Below, one piece after another: positions 13,205 to 23,409 of a stretch of DNA of 64,000 nucleotides; the first letter of the stretch is position 1; the number at the start of each line of letters is the position of its first letter. Under the pieces are notes generated by a model. It searched no databases, was not told the DNA's origin, and was given only the letters and a program-made list of their open reading frames with translations. A program made the translations under genes and the position numbers. The DNA comes from Spongilla lacustris (Eukaryota > Porifera > Demospongiae > Spongillida > Spongillidae): assembly GCA_949361645.1 (NCBI GenBank), contig OX442421.1, positions 7,937,844 through 8,001,843 of the forward strand, read 5' to 3'.

Positions 13205-14846
13205 ATGGGTAATGCGTTCCGACAACACCCTGGGCCGGCTATCTATGCTCCAAAGCAAACTCCAGTAACCGATGATCTTCTCGAAGTTGGTCTGCTAGTT
13301 GCTTTTGGGATGATCGGTTTCTCCTTCCTCATCATCATTCCTGGAATAAGAGGCTGGGAGGTAATAGGAAGAGCGAGCGAGGGGAGCGACATAAGAGTTG
13401 ATCATGAGAGAGGGGAAAATGAGGTCGAAAGTGAGAGGAAGGGGGGGGGGGGGGGGGGAAATTAGGTCGAAAGTGAAGAGGAAGAGAGAGAGGGAGAGCT
13501 AGGGGAATAGTAATCAATTGAACTCTTCTTTCTGCAGCGTTTATGGGCATTCATACGAGTGTTCTTGACGCTTTTTATTGGCGCTTCGATTTTGGTGTCC
13601 AACTTTGGCTACGACTGGTATACTAACACAATCTGCACCCGTACTCAATACAAACCGTACGTCAATCCTCCCAACGCTCCCCAAGAAATCCAGGCTGAGG
13701 TGGGACTTCATATCGGCCTAAGAGGAATAAACGTCACTCTGAGAGAGATGGACTGTGGTAAGTATATATTATCAGTTGTTGCGCCCTTTTAATGTTTTAT
13801 AACGCCATGCATTCATGTGTGACAATCGTGCACATACGTGCATGTATTTCATTTTGAAGGGGTGGACAGCGCTGGCTACGTTAGGCCCTTTTTCGGGGAA
13901 AATATCAACTACAACGAGCAATTTCTGTGGGCCGACCCATGGCGTCAGGGTCGCTTCGGTTTTGGCCGCTACGCAGGTCGATTTGCTCAAACATTCCGAG
14001 CGGAGGAATTCCGCGGTACTCCGTATCCTATTCTGTGGGTCGCCGAATACTTCACCTTCGATGGTGAGGGTCTCCGTTGGGGCAGAAAGTTCCGTCAAGC
14101 CGGCTGGTACACGCACATCTTCATGTGGTAAGTGTTTTTCTCTGTCGTGCATGGCATGACATTCAAATTTAGTATGTCACATGCATGTCAGTATAAATAT
14201 AATTAGTTAAAACCTTTTTTTTTTCTTTTTTTCTATTTTATTCCTTCCATAATTGTTGCTGTTGTTATATACAGGTTGGCCTTTGCACTGTACTTGATCT
14301 CCATACTTCTCTTCCTTCACACGATTCACCATGGAGCCCTATTCATGTTGTACATGGGTCTTGTACTCTGCCTTGCTGTGTTCACCTATGCTATTGTCAT
14401 CATCAACGGCGCGGACAACTCGGCGAAGATGAAGATCCCCTTCCAAGACGGCGACATTGACCCTCAGTTCGGCTGGTCCTGGTGGCTGACTCTTGTGACT
14501 GGTGTCCTCTCCGTAATTGTTTCATTCGTCATTTTGGTTGTAAACAGTCGCCGCCCAGATATGACTGCGACCTTCTTCCATCACATGTACACAGAAGATG
14601 AAGACATTCTCTCCGCTACGGTAAGCCGGGAAGAGTAAGTGCATTGCTTTTTATACGTTACTTCATTGCACATGCACGTGCATGCAGATTGAGGAAAATT
14701 TCGGAGATACAGGACCGCTATTATCTAGTAGTACACGTATAACTACAAGCGGTCGGAAGACTCGCAAGACTCGTCGCACCAAAGTAACTGGCCGTGGCAA
14801 CACCGATCCTCACTCCATTGCTTTGAAGGAAGTTTCTCAAGCCTAA
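13205..14846 (+). CDS. DUOXA: DUOX maturation factor (DUOXA), copy 1, 382 aa
   Basis: DUOXA is a multi-pass ER/plasma-membrane protein that forms a complex with DUOX and is needed for its exit from the ER and its activity. Exons: 13205-13360, 13538-13757, 13860-14127, 14275-14620, 14688-14846 (1149 nt). Visible features are the conserved start MGNAFRQHPGPAIYAP, a first helix (VGLLVAFGMIGFSFLIIIPG), a second (LTLFIGASILVSNFGY), an extracellular loop with an NVT glycosylation sequon before DCG, the block EFRGTPYPILWVAEYFTFDG, then helices around LAFALYLISILLFL, LYMGLVLCLAVFTYAIVII and WWLTLVTGVLSVIVSFVILV. The basic, Thr/Arg-rich tail is cytosolic by analogy. Intron 1 holds a G17 run at about 13441-13458. 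It is divergent from the complete DUOX and has a near-copy at 26777-28163. Confidence 0.93.
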
Positions 14847-16243
14847 GAACTCTGACTTTGTTGAATGTATATAGTTATTAGTACTCAGTAGTTATGCTGC
14901 ATGCAGTCTGATGCGGTATTATATTTTTAAACAGTAATAATACAATCGCGCTCTTTCAGACTCGGTATTATTAATATTGAACGCCGTGGAATTATGGAAC
15001 GCCGTTGCCCTCAACACTGATCACTGATGTGAAATTCGTCATAATTTATTATTAGAGATGTTACGCGCATATAGCATGACGTAATCCCGGGATTGCCCGG
15101 GTTTGGTACAAACCATGGATTGGCCGTGCACAAAGCCTAGATCTGTAATATGTACATCAGTACATGTAAGTTGATACTTGATATCAAATAATTAAGCCCT
15201 ATGGTGTACAAATACAATTCTTCTCTACTGATGAGTCACTGAGCACAGTGAACCGGCTGCGCCATGCATGGTTCGGAACTCTTGGAAATGTGGTCAGGTT
15301 CATCACGTCTTGATGAGCCGGCACTGTCCTTCGTGTCTCCCTTTGTACTGTTGCGAGGCGAGCCTCCAATATAATGCTACCAAATATGAAATATATTTCC
15401 CCTGAGATATCACGTTTTCCTCACCATCACCATTATCTGCAGAAACATATGGAGATAAATCATTACATCAAGATTTTAATCGGCCTTGCATGTATATAAA
15501 TTATTTACTTCCATTGAATTTCATGTACATGTAGCCAATCAGTCCAAGGCTCATTTCCTCCATCTTCGCATTACCTCACCTTGACTTTAAGGATGCCGGT
15601 CTGCCATTAAGAATGGTCAAGTCCCTACTGAGGCCAGTTCTTTGCTAAATCAGCAATTTAAAGTGCTAGTATTCTTGCATGCCCATCGTGGGTAAACTAA
15701 GATATGCGGCAACCTCTTTTGGTGCAACGTTCCAGACCACCTCCTTGCCCCTCTACTCTTATTGGCTCTGAAGAGCAGGATTCAGACAAATGGCCCATAT
15801 ACCTATCCAATCATCAGGGCGATTAACCTTGTAGATAACGTCACAACTTGAACACACACTTGAGGCTACTATATAGGCTAGTACTCTTCTCATAAATCCT
15901 GATGCTATATGATAGATTTTATTGGCACAGTAGTTTTTTTTTTTTTTTTTTAACTGGAAAGGGGACACACGCAGGCTCACAAACTGCACTACAGACCATG
16001 GAAGACATTCCAAGAATGCCGATTTTGAAATGCAAGCAATTTCATGACCTCAAGTCAGTTCTGCATGTCAAGCATATCCTATCTGTAGCCATTCACATTG
16101 GATTGAAACAAGAGTTACTAATAACATTTTGCCACATAAGCATACATGGGGTTATTATGTTGAATTAGTAATTATCCAAAAATAATAAATATGAAGTAAA
16201 CTCATTTCCTTTCTGGTTCAGAGGCTGTCAGTCGCCATTCAAT

Positions 16244-16274
<31 letters not shown>

Positions 16275-16499
16275 ATGCTGCTTCACTATTTGAAGCTGGA
16301 CAGTGTGTGTTTTGTTTGAATTTTTATGCTATCATGTGAGGTAGTGTAGGTAAAGTTAACATTTTGTGTATTACGCAATGAATTAAATAAAACATTCATT
16401 CAAGCGTACTATAATAGTCCATGTGTTCATCCAAACCTTGGGTGCCTACCAAAGTTTCATAGATTTGGATGAACGGGTAAACTAGTGTAAATGTTGGTC
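14847..16499. other. Intergenic region 3' of DUOXA copy 1
   Basis: No gene recognised. It holds AT-rich DNA, a T18 run at about 15933-15951 and a G-only run of about 32 bases at about 16242-16273. Short open frames here resemble nothing known to me. Confidence 0.5.
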
Positions 16500-17600
16500 A
16501 GGTGTTTCTAGTGCAGACACCCACAAGAAGATGGACTGTTGGCATTCACCAGTAGACCTTGAGCTACCAACTGCATTTTGAAAACAAGAAGCAGGAGGTC
16601 AGGTGGGGCTGTGTTGTTTCCTTGGGACCTAATGGAAAGTGTAGACTGAACATCAGGGATGGAAGCATTGCATAGAGGTGCAGGTAGTATGTTCTTCAAC
16701 ATATCAGAGGTGCCAGCAGCTGAAGCCAGGAAGGCTGAAGGTGCAAGCTGACATGCACTCCAAATACCAAGGCCACCAAGCTTTACAGGAAGCTGAGCTT
16801 GTGTCCAAGCAGGATCATTAACCCCAAGAGATGTGCTGCTAAGGATAGATGCAAAAGGTCATCACATTTCTCTGAAAGGAAACAGGGAGAGGTGTGCAAA
16901 ATGTTTAGCAACTTGGGTATTGCAAATGAGTGACGCAGCAATAGCAGAGCATTGTGTACATTTCAACCAAAAAAAGCAATTTTTGTACAGTTGGCAGCAG
17001 ATATTACAAGGGGAGTACCCAGAAGTGCATGTGGTGCACCTTGGCAGTCCAGGGACTGCAGTCAGCATTGCTTGCACGTTACTGTACACTTACTCATAAT
17101 GCATACTACATTAATGCATAATTCTCAAATCAGGGTCAAATCAAAGCTGGTTCAATCTGTCCAAGCTAGAACATTGTATTGCATATTGCATTGCTTAAAA
17201 TTCATCAATCATTGTGCATTATGAGCAAGTGCATTATTGAAGCTAATGATCTCTGACTTGTTGCATACCAAAACATTGTGCTTCTTTGGTGATTAACTGA
17301 AGCACATCAGTTAAGGTTCCACCAAGGGTTCCATCATCCAAGTAGAATATGCACAACTCAGATTTTAATTGAGAGCACATGTTGTGGATTGTGAGACAAA
17401 AGAGCAGAGGACCTCTTCTGAAGACTGAATAACTTCTGTCCCCCAAAACAAGGTAGATGATGAACAGTACACAGAATGGACAAAAGGAAGCAAACTAGGG
17501 GCAAGATATTTAACTACAGGAGCATCTTATCCCTGCAGGTAAATGCAGTCTTAACATCAAGTTTAAGAATCAAATGATCATTCGACAGATAAACCCATGC
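16500..17600 (-). pseudogene. Degenerate reverse transcriptase of a retroelement (fragment R1)
   Basis: Read on the minus strand in several frames with stops and shifts, it shows RT blocks in order: LKLDVKTAF (about 17570), WGDRSYSVFRRGP, then FYLDDGTLGG with the YxDD catalytic motif (about 17345), and downstream AWTQAQLPVKLGGLGIWSAC (about 16815-16760) followed by LAPSAFLASAA. The RT active-site aspartates are visible but the reading frame is broken, so it is a dead copy. It belongs to the same broad class as, but is a different subfamily from, the fragments at 17.9-23.4 kb. Confidence 0.75.
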
Positions 17601-17943
17601 AGGATATATGGCAATTTCAATTCCCTCTTTATTTCATACCCAAACTACTGAGGAAAAAGTGATTCCCCCATCTCCTTCATCACCTTTACTTACTTGGCAA
17701 CAAGGTGACAAACCCATACAACCAACAGTGATAGGTGGAATACTTCCATCTTTCTCTTTAAGTGCAACAAATAAAGCATCAAAAAAGAATGGACAAACAG
17801 AGACAAGTGTTCTACCCTCCAGAACATATCAGTAGTACATGTAGAAATGCATTTTGTTAGATATTATGAAGCAATATAGTATATTTTATATAGTTACACA
17901 TAGATATATATGAGGAACACAATGCAGAAAACTAAATACTAAG

Positions 17944-18932
17944 CTACATGGACACTGAACTAATATCTACTACACTTGTGGTTCTTCCCAGTAAAGCCCT
18001 TGCATACTGGCGCATCAGGGTAATGCTCAGGTGGTAGTATATTGAGGCTAACACCTCAGGCCAGAAATGACTTGTCCTGATGGCTAGTTTCTTGGCAACC
18101 CTTGAGAGAGCTTCTTGTGCCTCGTTTCCCCAGCCACCAAATATCTCCACGACCAATGGGACACATACCCACCCTCTCTCTGTACAGGGAACGTCATTTT
18201 TGGCATGTTTGTCAGCTCAGCAGCATAGCCTGAGGTCATGCTCGCTCCCAATAAAAAGTTTGAGTTTAGTGGATTGATGACCTTCAGGTCAAATGCTGCT
18301 GAACGTGAGAGAGACCAGTTAGGCACCAACACATCAGCTGATTGTGTTCTGTCCTTTGTTGAGGTGAGCCCACAACCTCTTTCAATTTCAGGAGCAAGAC
18401 AAGCCTTACGACAGAAATCTGCGAAGCCGTCACGAAGGCGGTTGTGCCTTGTGACTACATCCCCACCTGAACGACATATCAGGGCTTGGGAGCAGTGTGG
18501 GCAGGCATCTACACCTGTGGAAAGTGGAAGCCCAAGCCACCATTTCACTAAGGCTTGGACTTCATTGGGCAGCAGGTCTAACCTCAATTTTGGAGATGGT
18601 TGTGCCCTCAGCCATGCATGCGCTTGGGGAGCAGAGATGATCGATGGCAGGCTAGTAGTCTGGCCTTGTCTACTGTTGATGCTCCATCAAGCAAAGAAAG
18701 GAAGCCAGCTTTCTCGATGGCTGAGGATAACTTGTGCTGATGATGGGAAGCATCTTGTACACTTTCTACAGAGAGCTGCTCACAACATGCTACCTTCCCA
18801 TTGAACACCGTGATGGCATCACAGAGGCACTGCATAGTCAGTTCAGATGGAGGGATTGGTGTTAGTGAGGTAGACAAGGAGGCGATGTAGGCTGCTTGTG
18901 CATGGGTGTTCAGGGAGCATGTATTCTATTTG
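17944..18932 (-). pseudogene. Retroelement C-terminal fragment (R2), frameshifted
   Basis: On the minus strand, HAQAAYIAS (about 18900) leads to the blocks VKWWLGLP, CPHC, GGDVVTRHNRLRD, SADVLVPNWSLSRSAAFDL and, after a frameshift near 18165, EIFGGWGNEAQEALSRVAKK. Compared with R4 and R5 the GHHALSC part of the zinc-binding motif is deleted. Its 5' end stops at the (TTA)n array at about 18933-18962. Confidence 0.8.

Positions 18933-18962
<30 letters not shown>
18933..18962. repeat. (TTA)n microsatellite at the R2/R3 junction
   Basis: About ten TTA units. On the minus strand this is (TAA)n, lying 3' of R3 and abutting the 5' end of R2. Confidence 0.95.
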
Positions 18963-18964
<2 letters not shown>

Positions 18965-19041
18965 GTACACAACTCACAAGTACAAAAAACTAACTCAAGC
19001 TACAATACACTACACTGCACTACACTACACTACACACAAAT

Positions 19042-19225
19042 GTCCTAAAGAACTACTACCCTGCCCATGATGGCCCTGAATATTGATCTGACTAGACACA
19101 TGTTCATTCTGCTGTAGGTGTCAAACATGGCAACAGATTTAGGGCGACCTTGGTGGATGGACAGTAAAGATGCTAGGCGTGAGAACACATTTTGGGCCTC
19201 CTTCCCCCAGTGCCCAAAGGTCTCA
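19042..19225 (-). pseudogene. Retroelement 3'-terminal fragment (R3)
   Basis: The minus strand encodes ETFGHWGKEAQNVFSRLASL, then RPKSVAMFDTYSRMNMCLVR and RAIMGRVVVL followed by a stop. This is the extreme C terminus of the same protein family as R2 and R4-R7. It is cut on its 5' side exactly at the (TAA)n array that starts at about 19225. Confidence 0.8.
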
Positions 19226-19253
19226 TAATAATAAAAATAATAATAATAATAAT
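19225..19253. repeat. (TAA)n microsatellite between oppositely oriented R3 and R4
   Basis: An imperfect AATAATAAAAATAATAAT array. R3 (minus) and R4 (plus) both begin at it, so it is a shared 5'-truncation point. Confidence 0.9.
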
Positions 19254-20735
19254 TTGTTTCACAAGTGGTACATTGATGATGGCGTTATTGCTGGACCCAA
19301 GCAGGCAGTTGCACATGCTCTTTCCATCATACAGGAACTGGGTCCCCCACTAGGCCTTCATATCAACATTGCCAAATGTGAATTGTACAGCCCGTGTGAC
19401 CTAAGCCTTTTTCCGTCTGACATGAAGAGGTCTACATCACCTCACTTTGAAATACTTGGAGCCCCAATTGGTGACATTCTTTTCTGTGGCAAGTTTGTTG
19501 CCCAGAAGCGTACAGAGGCCCTGCACCTACTGAAGCAATTGGAGGAAGTTGGCTCTGTTGATCCTCAGGTGGCACTGCTCCTTTTGAGGCTATGTGGTAG
19601 TTTTTGTCGTCTGGTGCACCTGGCTAGATCAACTCCACCCTCATTGATCGTTGGTGGTCTTGCACTCTTTGATAATGATGTACGCCACTGTTTTGCTGAG
19701 TGCGCCATGGTTGACACATCTGATGCAGCTTGGCAGCAAGCCCAACTTAGTTTAAGTCGTGGAGGCCTAGGGCTTCGTCGCCTTTCCCTTCATTCACCTG
19801 CTGCTTACATAGCTTCTGCAATCGCATCCGACTGTAGCTCTCCACAAGGCAAACATCTTTTGCATGCTATTGACTTGTTCAATGCATCGGTATCTACTAT
19901 GGATGAGCTCACCATTAACTCCATCACTACTGCTAAACTAACTCAAAAACTGTTATCTGCTAAATTGGAGGACCAGCAATTTACCAAGCTATTTGCTAAT
20001 GCTTCACTGCCGGATAGGGCTCGATTACTTTCAATTTCCTCGCCTCACTCCTCAGCTTGGCTATCTGTCACACCTTCCCCAAGGCTCAACCTTCATCTTG
20101 ATCCCTCTGAGTTTCAAGTTGCCATTAAGTGGTGGTTAGGCCTTCCTGTGAGTCAAGGTCAGCTTTGTCCCCAATGCATGTCCCATTCTTTGGATCACTT
20201 TGGTCACCATGCTCTGTCATGTAAAAATGGCTCCGATGTGGTTTCCCGCCACAACAGAATCCGAGACACCCTTTTCGAGTTCTGTCAGCGTGCAGGCTTG
20301 GGTGCGCAACTTGAAGCTGGAAGCAGTCTGGGTCATGAAGCTCGACAAACGCGTCCTGCCGATGTCCTCATCCCTAACTGGGAGTTGGGCAAGCCTGCTG
20401 CAATTGATCTTTGTGTCACATCCCCGCTTAATTCAGATACCCTCCAAGTAGCGTGTGTGACACCAAGTTCAGCAGCAATGCAGGCAGAACAGAGGAAGCA
20501 CCACAGTAATGATGCAAAATGTGGAGAGTTAGGTTGGGTTTGCATCCCTTTGGTGGTAGAGTCCTATGGAAGTTGGGGACCTGAAGCTCAACGTAGTCTC
20601 TCCAGACTTGCCGGAAGACTAGCCACCCGACTGGGGCAGCCTAAGTCCGTCACTACAAATCTGATCTATGGCAGATTAAACTTGACCCTGATAAGAGCCA
20701 ACTCCAGGGCCATTCTATCTAGAGTATGTGTTTGA
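19254..20735 (+). pseudogene. Retroelement RT and nuclease-like C terminus (R4), open but 5'-truncated
   Basis: A continuous reading frame of about 490 codons that starts inside the RT domain (KWYIDDGVIAGP, the YxDD motif, at about 19265) and runs to a natural stop. It continues with an RT thumb-like region, GGLGLRRLSLHSPAAYIAS, a CCHC motif (CPQC, nine residues, HHALSC at about 20166-20222), SRHNRIRD, a nuclease-like block RPADVLIPNWELGKPAAID (about 20353-20410) and the C-terminal WGPEAQRSLSRLAGRLA. A CCHC knuckle followed by a PD-(D/E)XK-like segment is typical of retrotransposons with restriction-like endonucleases; I infer that class but cannot name the clade. The frame extends upstream to 19170 only by reading through R3 and the microsatellite. 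It cannot be autonomous, as the RT N terminus is missing. Confidence 0.85.
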
Positions 20736-20789
20736 CATTGTGTTGTGTGTTTAAATTATATATATTATCACTTCTCCCCTCACTCCAGT

Positions 20790-21099
20790 TTCCTTGAAAG
20801 ACTCAAGTAGAATTGCAGGTGTGGCAGCTCTGTCTGCTGAAACTAGGAAGCATGCTGCCAATGACCCAAAGTGTCGTGAATTGGGATGGATGTGTATACC
20901 AATGGCAGTTGAGACATACGGTAACTGGGGGAAGGAGGCCCAACATATGTTCTCAAGACTGGCTACCTATTTAGCAATCCATCTTTCCTGCCCCAAGTCC
21001 AGAGTTCTGGCTGACATATATGGCCGCCTAAACATCTGCTTGGTGAGAGCTGTGGCAAGAGCCATCCTGGCAAGAGGCCTTTGCCCAGTCCATCTCTAG
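20790..21099 (+). pseudogene. Retroelement C-terminal fragment (R6)
   Basis: The plus strand encodes GVAALSAETRKHAANDPKCR, ELGWMCIPMAVETYGNWGKE and ADIYGRLNICLVRAVARAIL, then a stop at 21097-21099. It is homologous to the last 100 codons of R4 and especially R5. It lies 55 bp after the R4 stop in the same orientation and is followed by (TAA)n at about 21198-21227. Confidence 0.8.
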
Positions 21100-21197
21100 T
21101 GTACATGTATTGTTTTCCTTGTAGCTATAGTGTTAATAGTTAGGTTGTACATGGAGTTTAACTTTTTCAGGTGTATCTTATGTTAGATATTTAAAAA

Positions 21198-21227
21198 AAT
21201 AATAATAATAATAATAATAATAATAAT
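21198..21227. repeat. (TAA)n array 3' of R6
   Basis: AATAATAATAATA array about 100 bp after the R6 stop, in the position of a 3' tail. A second array of the same kind lies at about 21318-21360. Confidence 0.9.
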
Positions 21228-21317
21228 CCTCACCAGATGTGTCCTGTCTTAAACTATTGATATACTTCATTGTGTGTAATGTATTATTGTTGTTATAATA
21301 AAAAGCAGCGTTTTATA

Positions 21318-21360
21318 ATTAATAATAATAATAATAATAAAATAATAATAATAATAATAA
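21318..21360. repeat. (TAA)n array between R6 and R7
   Basis: About fourteen ATA units with one interruption. The 3' end of the minus-strand fragment R7 lies just beyond it. Confidence 0.9.
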
Positions 21361-21409
21361 CATGCACAAAACTTGAGACACAACTACTAAACAAGAGGCT
21401 GCCTAGCAA

Positions 21410-21833
21410 TCATTGCACAGGCATTGTTCTTCTGCAAAGCAATGGCAAGCCTTTGATATAGCCAGCAAGATATACTGATGAAACTGGTTGATCTGATCTG
21501 TTGGCCACCATTCTGGCCAGAGTCTTGAAAATTGGTATACTAGCTGTGCCCCAACCACCAAAAGACTCAACAGCCAACGGAACAAAAATAACACATTCGG
21601 CATCTAAACTTTTTTCATACTTCTTCCTCTTTTGTTCCTCTCTCCAATGAGCAGCACAAAGTTGTGGATGGTGGTAATCTAAAAGATGAACCTGTGTAGG
21701 GCTAACAACAGTGATGTCCATTGCCAAAGGTTCACCTCTAGACCAGTTGGGAATGTAAATATCAGCCGGTTTCTGCTTGATACCAGGCAGAATGTATGGT
21801 TTTTCCAGATGAGGTGAAAGGGCTGCCTGAGAA
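21410..21833 (-). pseudogene. Retroelement nuclease-like fragment (R7)
   Basis: The minus strand encodes KPADIYIPNWSRGEPLAMDI, CVIFVPLAVESFGGWGTASI and LARMVANRSDQPVSSVYLAG. It is a more diverged relative of R4 and R5. Its 5' end abuts the (TTA)n array at 21834-21848. Open over about 130 codons but only a fragment. Confidence 0.75.
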
Positions 21834-21848
21834 TTATTATTATTATTA
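21834..21848. repeat. Short (TTA)n array at the 5' end of R7
   Basis: Five TTA units directly abutting the truncated 5' end of R7. Confidence 0.85.
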
Positions 21849-21918
21849 GAAGTGCATTGTAGATTTAGATGTATGGTGTAGTTAGTTGTGTATTTTACGT
21901 ATGTGTGTATAAACATGT

Positions 21919-21937
21919 ATTATTATTATTATTATTA
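21919..21937. repeat. Short (TTA)n array 3' of R5
   Basis: On the minus strand this is (TAA)6, about 110 bp past the R5 stop, in the position of a 3' tail. Confidence 0.8.
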
Positions 21938-22050
21938 AATAAAAGCATTATACGGCAAATACAACAGCAGTATTAGTTATTACATATCATTAGACTACAT
22001 GTAAACTATGTATGTACTGTATGTACAGTTCCACTCTAAAGCTACACTCT

Positions 22051-23395
22051 TTAACCTGGAACGCATCTTCTGGACAGGATTGCCCTAGCTACTGACCTCA
22101 CTAATGAAGTATTCAGCCACCCATAAATCTCTGTCAAGACCTTTGCCTTGGGGCAGTGCAGGGAGATCGAGAGGATGGAAGCTAGTCTAGCGAAGGTGTT
22201 CTGGGCCTCTTTACCCCAGTTCCCATACGATTCCACTGCCAGAGGAACGCATACCCACCCTAGCTCCTGACACTTTGGGTCATTGGAAGAGTGCTTTCGG
22301 CACTCTGCTTTGTGAGCTGCAACACCTGCTGAATTACACGCGTCATGCAAAGTGGCAGGAGTGAGTGGGGAGGTAACAGTAACATCGAAGGCTGCTGGCT
22401 TCACCCTTTCCCAAGCATCGACTAGCACATCAGCTGGACGGGAGTTACTCTGGACTCTTGAAAGGCCTTGACCAACCTCCACTCTTACAGATAGGTGAGC
22501 ACGACAACAAAACTCTGCAAAGATGTTTCGCAGGTGATTGTGTCTGATGACAACATCCCCACCATGTCTGCATGATACCGCATGATGTCCTAGAGGATCC
22601 AAAGTGATATCGGGGCAGAATGGGCACACTGATTGAATAGAAGAGTTCATACCTAGCCACCACAACACTGCAATTTGGTACTCGGCTGGATCAAGATGCA
22701 AGCCCAACCCCACCGAGGGGACAACCGATAGCCAAGAACTGGCATGAGGAGCAGAGGCAGAAAGAAGTCGTGCCTTATTGGCAGGAGAGGAAGTCATCAA
22801 GATAGACTGAAAAAGATGATCATCCAACTTCTTGCACAAGGCATGCTGGGACAGAGGAGAGGACAAAACAGACTCCACTGTGATGGCCTCTGTAGGGGAC
22901 ACAAGGCTGTTGAACTTCGAAATAGCGCTCAACAAGTGGCGATTACTAGCACTACCAAAACCTGAAGAAGACAATGATGAGATGAAGGCAGCACAGGAGT
23001 GGTAGGATAAAGAACGAAAGCCAAGTCCTCCAAAGCTAAGGCTAAGTTGTGCTTGCTTCCAGTGATCATCTGCGATGTCAGCTGCTATGCAAGTAGTAAA
23101 ACAACGTCTTACCTCCTCATCAAAGAACTTCAGGGACTCACATGAGAGGCTAGGCGGAGTGGTTCTGGCTAAATGCACTAATTTACAATAACTACCACAA
23201 ATGCGAAGAAGAGAAGCTGCAACATGAAGGTCAGCGTCAGCCACCTCTACTAGGGCAGTGAGCAGCACCTTAGCCTTGGAACATTTCTCAGCAATGAAGT
23301 GAGAGCAATGCAAATAGTCACCTATCGGTACCCCCAAGGATCTCTAAGTTAGGCAAAAGAGATGACTTCACAGCTGGTGGAAACAAATGGTTGCC
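22051..23395 (-). pseudogene. Retroelement C terminus with CCHC and nuclease-like block (R5)
   Basis: A frame of about 428 codons on the minus strand, homologous to R4 throughout: PIGDYLHCSHFIAEK, LSFGGLGFRSLSYHS, AVLWWLGM, the CCHC motif (CPFC, nine residues, HHAVSC), RHNHLRNIFAEFC, RPADVLVDAWERVKPAAFDV, and NWGKEAQNTFARLASIL. Homology extends upstream to about 23395 (NHLFPPAV, LPNLEILG) but needs a one-base shift near 23335. It stops at the (TTA)n array at 23397-23409, so this copy is 5'-truncated within the RT domain. Confidence 0.85.
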
Positions 23396-23396
23396 T

Positions 23397-23409
23397 TATT
23401 ATTATTATT
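23397..23409. repeat. Short (TTA)n array at the 5' end of R5
   Basis: Four TTA units immediately next to the truncated 5' end of R5, as seen for R2, R3, R4 and R7. Confidence 0.8.

Noticed and set aside
19170..20735. A 521-codon gene
   Set aside because: The first 28 codons translate the opposite-strand fragment R3 and a TAA array; the remainder is a 5'-truncated retroelement, not a host gene.
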